DNA of 35,269 nt, taken from the NCBI GenBank assembly GCA_949286885.1, contig CASEEG010000024.1, positions 1 through 35,269 of the forward strand, written 5' to 3'. Both the position numbers and the translations under genes were made by a program. Positions 31,016-35,269 of this stretch are shown here, in pieces. Origin of the DNA: an uncultured bacterium (GTDB lineage Bacteria > Cyanobacteriota > Vampirovibrionia > Gastranaerophilales > Gastranaerophilaceae). Positions within the stretch are counted from its first letter, which is position 1; the number at the start of each line of letters is the position of its first letter. The notes beneath the pieces are model-generated. The model was not told the DNA's origin and ran no database searches. It saw nothing but the letters and a program-made list of their open reading frames with translations.

Positions 31016-31674
31016 CTCAAAGCCACAAATAGAGAATGCATTGACAAATGGCGAACTAAACAGTACTCACTAACCCCATAAGCTTGACCAATTTGATACT
31101 TTGCAGCATATTTTTCAGCAGTATCTTTTAAATAAATTATTTGAGACTTCACTTCATCAATATCATTAGTCTGAGGTTTAAGTTCAATATATTTGTTATA
31201 GGAGTCAATTGCACTACTTAGCATTTCAACCAACTGACGCGCTTCTTCTTCGCTAATATTTTTTAAATCCGAAAATTCATCGTTGTTATCAGGCAACACA
31301 GCGACCTCAACACTTGTCTCATCAGTATCATCCTGTTCAAGTATCTTCATTGCGTCATTTTCCTGCGCCACTGCTAAAGAATAGTAAGAATCGGCAAATT
31401 CAGGTTTTAATTTAATTGCTTCTTTAAGCTGCTCTTGAGCTTTTTTGAATTCCTCTGCACTAATATATGCAACACCAAGATTATATCTGGTCTCAAAGAC
31501 GGTTCCATCCAAATCAACACTTGATTCTAGCCTACAAATAGCATTCTTGGTGTCACCCTTCTGCATATACTCTTGCGCTTTATTATTAAGTTCCTCTATG
31601 GCAATATTGTTTATACAGGCACTGCAAAGAACGCTTACAAACAAAATAGCTAAAAACAAAGTAAGTTTTCTCAT
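31012..31674 (-). CDS. TPR-containing lipoprotein
   Basis: 220 aa. From ATG 31674 (GAGGA 9 nt upstream; an in-frame TTG at 31683 is too close to it). Residues 1-19 are a lipoprotein signal ending CSAC with Cys20 as the likely lipid site; the lipobox is not ideal at -3. Two TPR-like repeats follow (about 30-100: NNKAQEYMQKGDTKNAICRL; YNLGVAYISAEEFKKAQEQL; FADSYYSLAVAQEND), then an acidic linker and another helical part. TPR lipoproteins scaffold envelope complexes. Its product is itself a probable substrate of Lgt, encoded by the next, overlapping gene. Confidence 0.85.
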   Translation of the reverse strand: MRKLTLFLAILFVSVLCSACINNIAIEELNNKAQEYMQKGDTKNAICRLESSVDLDGTVFETRYNLGVAYISAEEFKKAQEQLKEAIKLKPEFADSYYSLAVAQENDAMKILEQDDTDETSVEVAVLPDNNDEFSDLKNISEEEARQLVEMLSSAIDSYNKYIELKPQTNDIDEVKSQIIYLKDTAEKYAAKYQIGQAYGVSEYCLVRHLSMHSLFVALR

Positions 31675-31755
31675 GTATTTCAATCCTCTTTTTTAAAATT
31701 CTATAATCAATAATATACACATGCAAGTATGTTAAGAAAATATTAATCTATGGTA

Positions 31756-34700
31756 TTAGTTCAGCCAGTTAAAACTTTTAACATAGTCATCCGAATTAAG
31801 TTTTCCATTAATTTTAGCCAAAAACAATCTAAAATCATCACCTGAAATCTCAATTAAAGGAATTTTATTGACATTCTCAATAATTTGAGACTTCGCACCT
31901 TCTTTAATTTTATTGCCCGTTAAAGTACTCAAAAGGGTGTTAAGAGAAGCATTACCTGCTGCACCCAAAACATTGCTGACCTTTTTCGACAACCTTCCCA
32001 GAATTTGTATATCTGCATTATCATTAATAACATCGTAACCACCATAAATAAATAAACTCAAATTATCACCTTTTGAAAATATTTCAAGAGAACTTATTTT
32101 GCCGTTGTGAATGTCAAAACTACCTTTTATGGCAGAAAATTCACCCGTCTTGTATGGAGTTAAGACTTCAATTAAATTATTAAGGGTTAGCCCGAATATA
32201 CCGCTTTTTATTAAATTACCCGCTCTTAAGAGATATTCTAGGGATCCCAGCTTTGGCATCTTACCGTTATTAACACTAAAATTAACCCTGCCCGTTACAA
32301 GTCTCAATTCCTGGGCATTTTCCGGGATTTTACCCTTAAGATTTATTTTTGCATTTGTCCTACCGTATATCTGATTTTGCAGACCGAGGAAATTTGTACT
32401 TAAAATATTTGCGTCACAATCGCTAACAACAGAATTGACATCAAATAATAAAGAAGAAATGTCAAAATTACCGCTTGTTTTAACAGTGCCGTCAGCAATA
32501 TCAAACTGCATATTATCAATATTTAATATATCACCCGTAGGATTAGAAAAATCCATACTCAAATTTTGTGCCTTGATTTCGTACAACTCAACCTCATCAG
32601 CACTTGCATGGCCTTTCAATATTAAAAAATCGTTAGGTTTAAAAACAATTGGTTGTCCTGGTACAATATCGACAGAATCTTTTGGTATTTGGGAAATACC
32701 TTCTATAAGTTGTGATAGACTTGTTTTTTTTGAAATAACTTCTATATTTTTTACAACGATTGGAAAGCTTTGTTTATTTGTGATACTTGCATCTATCTGT
32801 ACATCAGAATCAAAACTCTTGCCACGGATAAATGCTAAAATTGTATTTTTGTTTATATCAAGATCCATATCATTAATTTTTGTACTATATAGTGGAATAT
32901 TAATATTTCGGAATTTAATGTTACCAATAGCATGCGGCAACAAAACATTACCGTTTAAGTTCAAATCACAAGTAAAAAGTCCTTGTTTTAAGACTGATTT
33001 TTTGAACAAAATATTGAAAATCTTTGCCGTAACAGGACTATTCGTAACAATTCTGAAATTGTCAAAATTCAATTCTTTACCTTTTGAAACAACAGCGCCA
33101 TTGGCTTTAAGCATGTTAACTGCGCTGAGCTTATTATTTTGCGATGGGATGTATTTAATATATCTAAGGCCGGAAATTTTTGCCGTATTTTTTGTAAAAT
33201 CAGCCTTAAGTTCAAATTCTCTTAAATGCTCCATATCGCCAATATTTGCACCCATATAGGTAATATCTGTATCTTTCGGAAGGGTTAAGTAGGAAATAAG
33301 ACTGTAATTATTTATACCGCCTTTTATACGCCCTTTGAGCACAATTTCACCCTTTACTTTAAAAGGATATGTCAAATACGGGTTTATAAGTTTATCAACC
33401 GAAAATTCATTCAAATTTGTTGAAAACATAGCATTAAAAGACGGCTTTTTACTTATAAAATCCTTTAAGACGGCATCAAAATATATAGGTGCATTACCAT
33501 AACTAAAATTAAGAGCGTCCAGGAAAACTTTGTCGCCCGCAAATTTTAAAGCACCGCTTTTAAGCTCAAGGGGCAGCTGCTGTTTTTTATTATAAGCACC
33601 TATGCCCCCAATATTTAATTTACCATACGGGCGATTATTTCTAATATCTAAATTTGCATCAACAGTACCCTTAAAATCGGAAAAATCGTCCAATAAGGTT
33701 TTAAATAAACCTATATTTATATAGTTTGAAATTTCCTGAAAATTATTGAGAGAAAAAGACTTGACAGCAAATTTCAAATTCGCCTTTGGCTTCTTAAGAA
33801 AATTTGTGACCTCGCCGTTTGTGTAAAAATCCGCATCCAAAATCCTTACATGAGAGTTATAAATTTTAATTTTAGAATTTTGTGCAACATACTTACCACT
33901 TGTAAAAATAATGTTTTTAGACTTATTTGTATTAAGCGGAATAAATTCACCATCGATGCTTAACTGTGAATAATTTATCTTAGAAAAATCAGCAGGGACA
34001 ACACCCTTTATTTTACCTCTTGCATTGAATAAAAACTCAATAGCATTAACAGGAAGAGCATAAGATGCAAATTTTAGATTGTTATTACCAAAATAGTTTT
34101 GTTCTTTTATAAATTCAAGCAATGAGGAGAATTGCATTGAGTCCACACCTGTATTCAAATCAATTTTTAACTTTGCATCTTTATTGCATAAATCCTTTGT
34201 ACTGGGTGTGACAATTCCTAAAAGAGTTGTTGCAGAACCCTTAAAATTGCCCTTCAAGTCAATATTAAAATTATTTGAAAATGCTATTTTTCCTTTTAAA
34301 TCGTTAATTGGTAAACTTGGAGTCAGCATGACATCCACACTTTTTAATTTAATTTCACCAGTCGGCGAAATATAATTCAAAAAGTCAAGTCCCTCAAGGC
34401 TTTTTGCTTTACCTTTAAAAAATAATGCAATATCCGTTTTACCCTTTGCAGATTTTATAAAAGAAAGATCACCGGTTATAGATTTTGCAATCTTACTGGT
34501 TTTTGCGATTTGAATGGCATATTTAGCATCCAAGTTTGCAATTTTTGCAGTAACATTAAGATTGTTGTAATCATCAGCAAATCCAAATATTGTAACCTTA
34601 CCATCGTTGATATTTGCATCCGTATTAACAATATCTATAACCTTTCCGTTAAAATCAAGTTCTATCTTACCATTATTTAATTCAGCATTTAAACCTTCAA

Positions 34701-35269
34701 GGGACGCAGTAATATTTCTGCCGAAAAATTTACCATTAACAAAAGCATCATATATAGTGCCTTTTGTCTTAATATTTATTTTCCCAAATCCGGAAAGTTT
34801 CATAAAAGGTAGTGGACCAAGCTTAAAACCAATAACCCTTTGAACAGGTATAAGATACTTATGCGCAAATTCCAAATCGACGTTATCAGAAGATACAACA
34901 TCGTATTCACCTGCTTGTTTGCCATACAATTCAGAATATCCTTTTACACTGACATACTGAGAATTTGGCCCTGGAACCATAACGTCAACCTTTACCTTGT
35001 CGCCAATAAAATTACACTTTACATTAGCAGTAGCAAAGTTAACAGGCTTTTTAAATAGATAAATATCATTAACTAATAGATTACCGTTAATATCAGGTTT
35101 TAAATAATTCCCCGAAATGTTCAGTTCTCCCGAAAATTTTGCATAAGGATTTGCATGAATAAGCTCGTTTATTAAATCAGTCTTATACACAACAACTCCT
35201 GCTGGTATAAGCTTAATAAATTTAATAAAATCACAGTCATCAACTTTTAAATCAATATCTAACAAACGT
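31756..35269 (-). CDS. AsmA/TamB-like large envelope protein, 3' part (5' end outside window)
   Basis: About 1170 visible residues; the frame runs off the right edge. It is nearly all short beta strands with repeated patterns of NxNG, KGxxK and LxGxxxI type, as expected of the AsmA/TamB/YhdP superfamily that spans the periplasm and carries lipids or aids outer-membrane assembly. The C-terminus has the AsmA-like end: GRVNFSVNNGKMPKLGSLE, GLTLNNLIEVL, KGSFDIHNGKISSLEIFSKG and a final basic/hydrophobic tail. No hydrophobic N-terminal anchor can be seen because the start is missing. It implies a two-membrane envelope. Confidence 0.8.
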   Translation of the reverse strand, partial: RLLDIDLKVDDCDFIKFIKLIPAGVVVYKTDLINELIHANPYAKFSGELNISGNYLKPDINGNLLVNDIYLFKKPVNFATANVKCNFIGDKVKVDVMVPGPNSQYVSVKGYSELYGKQAGEYDVVSSDNVDLEFAHKYLIPVQRVIGFKLGPLPFMKLSGFGKINIKTKGTIYDAFVNGKFFGRNITASLEGLNAELNNGKIELDFNGKVIDIVNTDANINDGKVTIFGFADDYNNLNVTAKIANLDAKYAIQIAKTSKIAKSITGDLSFIKSAKGKTDIALFFKGKAKSLEGLDFLNYISPTGEIKLKSVDVMLTPSLPINDLKGKIAFSNNFNIDLKGNFKGSATTLLGIVTPSTKDLCNKDAKLKIDLNTGVDSMQFSSLLEFIKEQNYFGNNNLKFASYALPVNAIEFLFNARGKIKGVVPADFSKINYSQLSIDGEFIPLNTNKSKNIIFTSGKYVAQNSKIKIYNSHVRILDADFYTNGEVTNFLKKPKANLKFAVKSFSLNNFQEISNYINIGLFKTLLDDFSDFKGTVDANLDIRNNRPYGKLNIGGIGAYNKKQQLPLELKSGALKFAGDKVFLDALNFSYGNAPIYFDAVLKDFISKKPSFNAMFSTNLNEFSVDKLINPYLTYPFKVKGEIVLKGRIKGGINNYSLISYLTLPKDTDITYMGANIGDMEHLREFELKADFTKNTAKISGLRYIKYIPSQNNKLSAVNMLKANGAVVSKGKELNFDNFRIVTNSPVTAKIFNILFKKSVLKQGLFTCDLNLNGNVLLPHAIGNIKFRNINIPLYSTKINDMDLDINKNTILAFIRGKSFDSDVQIDASITNKQSFPIVVKNIEVISKKTSLSQLIEGISQIPKDSVDIVPGQPIVFKPNDFLILKGHASADEVELYEIKAQNLSMDFSNPTGDILNIDNMQFDIADGTVKTSGNFDISSLLFDVNSVVSDCDANILSTNFLGLQNQIYGRTNAKINLKGKIPENAQELRLVTGRVNFSVNNGKMPKLGSLEYLLRAGNLIKSGIFGLTLNNLIEVLTPYKTGEFSAIKGSFDIHNGKISSLEIFSKGDNLSLFIYGGYDVINDNADIQILGRLSKKVSNVLGAAGNASLNTLLSTLTGNKIKEGAKSQIIENVNKIPLIEISGDDFRLFLAKINGKLNSDDYVKSFNWLN

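Noticed and set aside
32435-33259. Open frame of 274 codons on the plus strand
   Set aside because: It lies entirely opposite the AsmA/TamB-like gene, has no ribosome site, and its low-complexity Ser/Leu/Phe composition is that of an antisense shadow.

Overview
The window looks like part of the chromosome of an AT-rich, diderm, non-photosynthetic bacterium. My best guess is a Gastranaerophilales/Vampirovibrionia-type ('Melainabacteria') relative of Cyanobacteria. The reasons are: a ThiE carrying the N-terminal domain typical of cyanobacterial (and some deltaproteobacterial) enzymes; a MurE with the meso-DAP motif; a very large AsmA/TamB-like envelope protein, which implies an outer membrane; strong AT bias; and many small proteins of unknown family. 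This placement is inference, because there is no rRNA or ribosomal-protein cluster to anchor it. There is no integrase, transposase, phage gene, CRISPR array or plasmid module.

Layout. 1-609 is the 3' end of a gene with an in-frame 24-bp tandem repeat (Asp-Thr-Asp-Ser type). 644-2878 is a divergent pair, mnmA (-) against a small protein plus a uridine-kinase-like P-loop kinase (+), followed by tRNA-Gln. 3124-5509 holds a small secreted protein, an O6-alkylguanine-DNA methyltransferase and an unusual radical SAM protein. 5716-7330 is tRNA-Leu and gdhA. 7388-10124 is an unknown membrane protein and thiE. 10208-11255 is an ECF sigma factor with a zinc-finger anti-sigma-like partner.

11252-19946 is a nearly gap-free minus-strand run. 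In order of transcription it reads: lipoprotein, BlaI-type repressor, unknown, TadE-like, GT2 glycosyltransferase, rsmH, ftsL-like, ftsI, murE, murA, and a small duplicated-domain protein. It is a dcw-type division and wall cluster with a pilin-like/regulatory head. 20060-22806 is a three-gene glycosyltransferase patch: GT6 (ABO/alpha-Gal fold family, bacterial NxN variant), GT8 and GT2. It abuts a uvrC that lacks its usual C-terminal helix-hairpin-helix domain. 24457-27517 carries DUF192, a small unknown, bL25, folP, a YkgJ-type Cys-cluster protein and a small acidic protein. 27594-30262 is a CHAP-domain hydrolase and gpmI. 30275-35269 is lgt, a TPR lipoprotein translationally coupled to it, and the 3' part of the AsmA/TamB-like gene.

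Expression signals. Four convergent boundaries carry hairpin-plus-T terminators that can serve both strands. Several other convergent pairs overlap at their 3' ends with no terminator. Several genes have clear Shine-Dalgarno sequences (murA GGAGG with a TTG start; ftsL-like and thiE also TTG), while others lack one and have a -10-like hexamer 6-7 nt before the start codon, suggesting leaderless mRNAs. No gene-free stretch exceeds about 250 bases; the longer spacers (2879-3123, 5510-5977) hold tRNAs, promoters and a terminator. No single undescribed system is obvious. The best leads are the GT6 island with the shortened UvrC, the MnmA cysteine variant, the repeat protein and the radical SAM protein.
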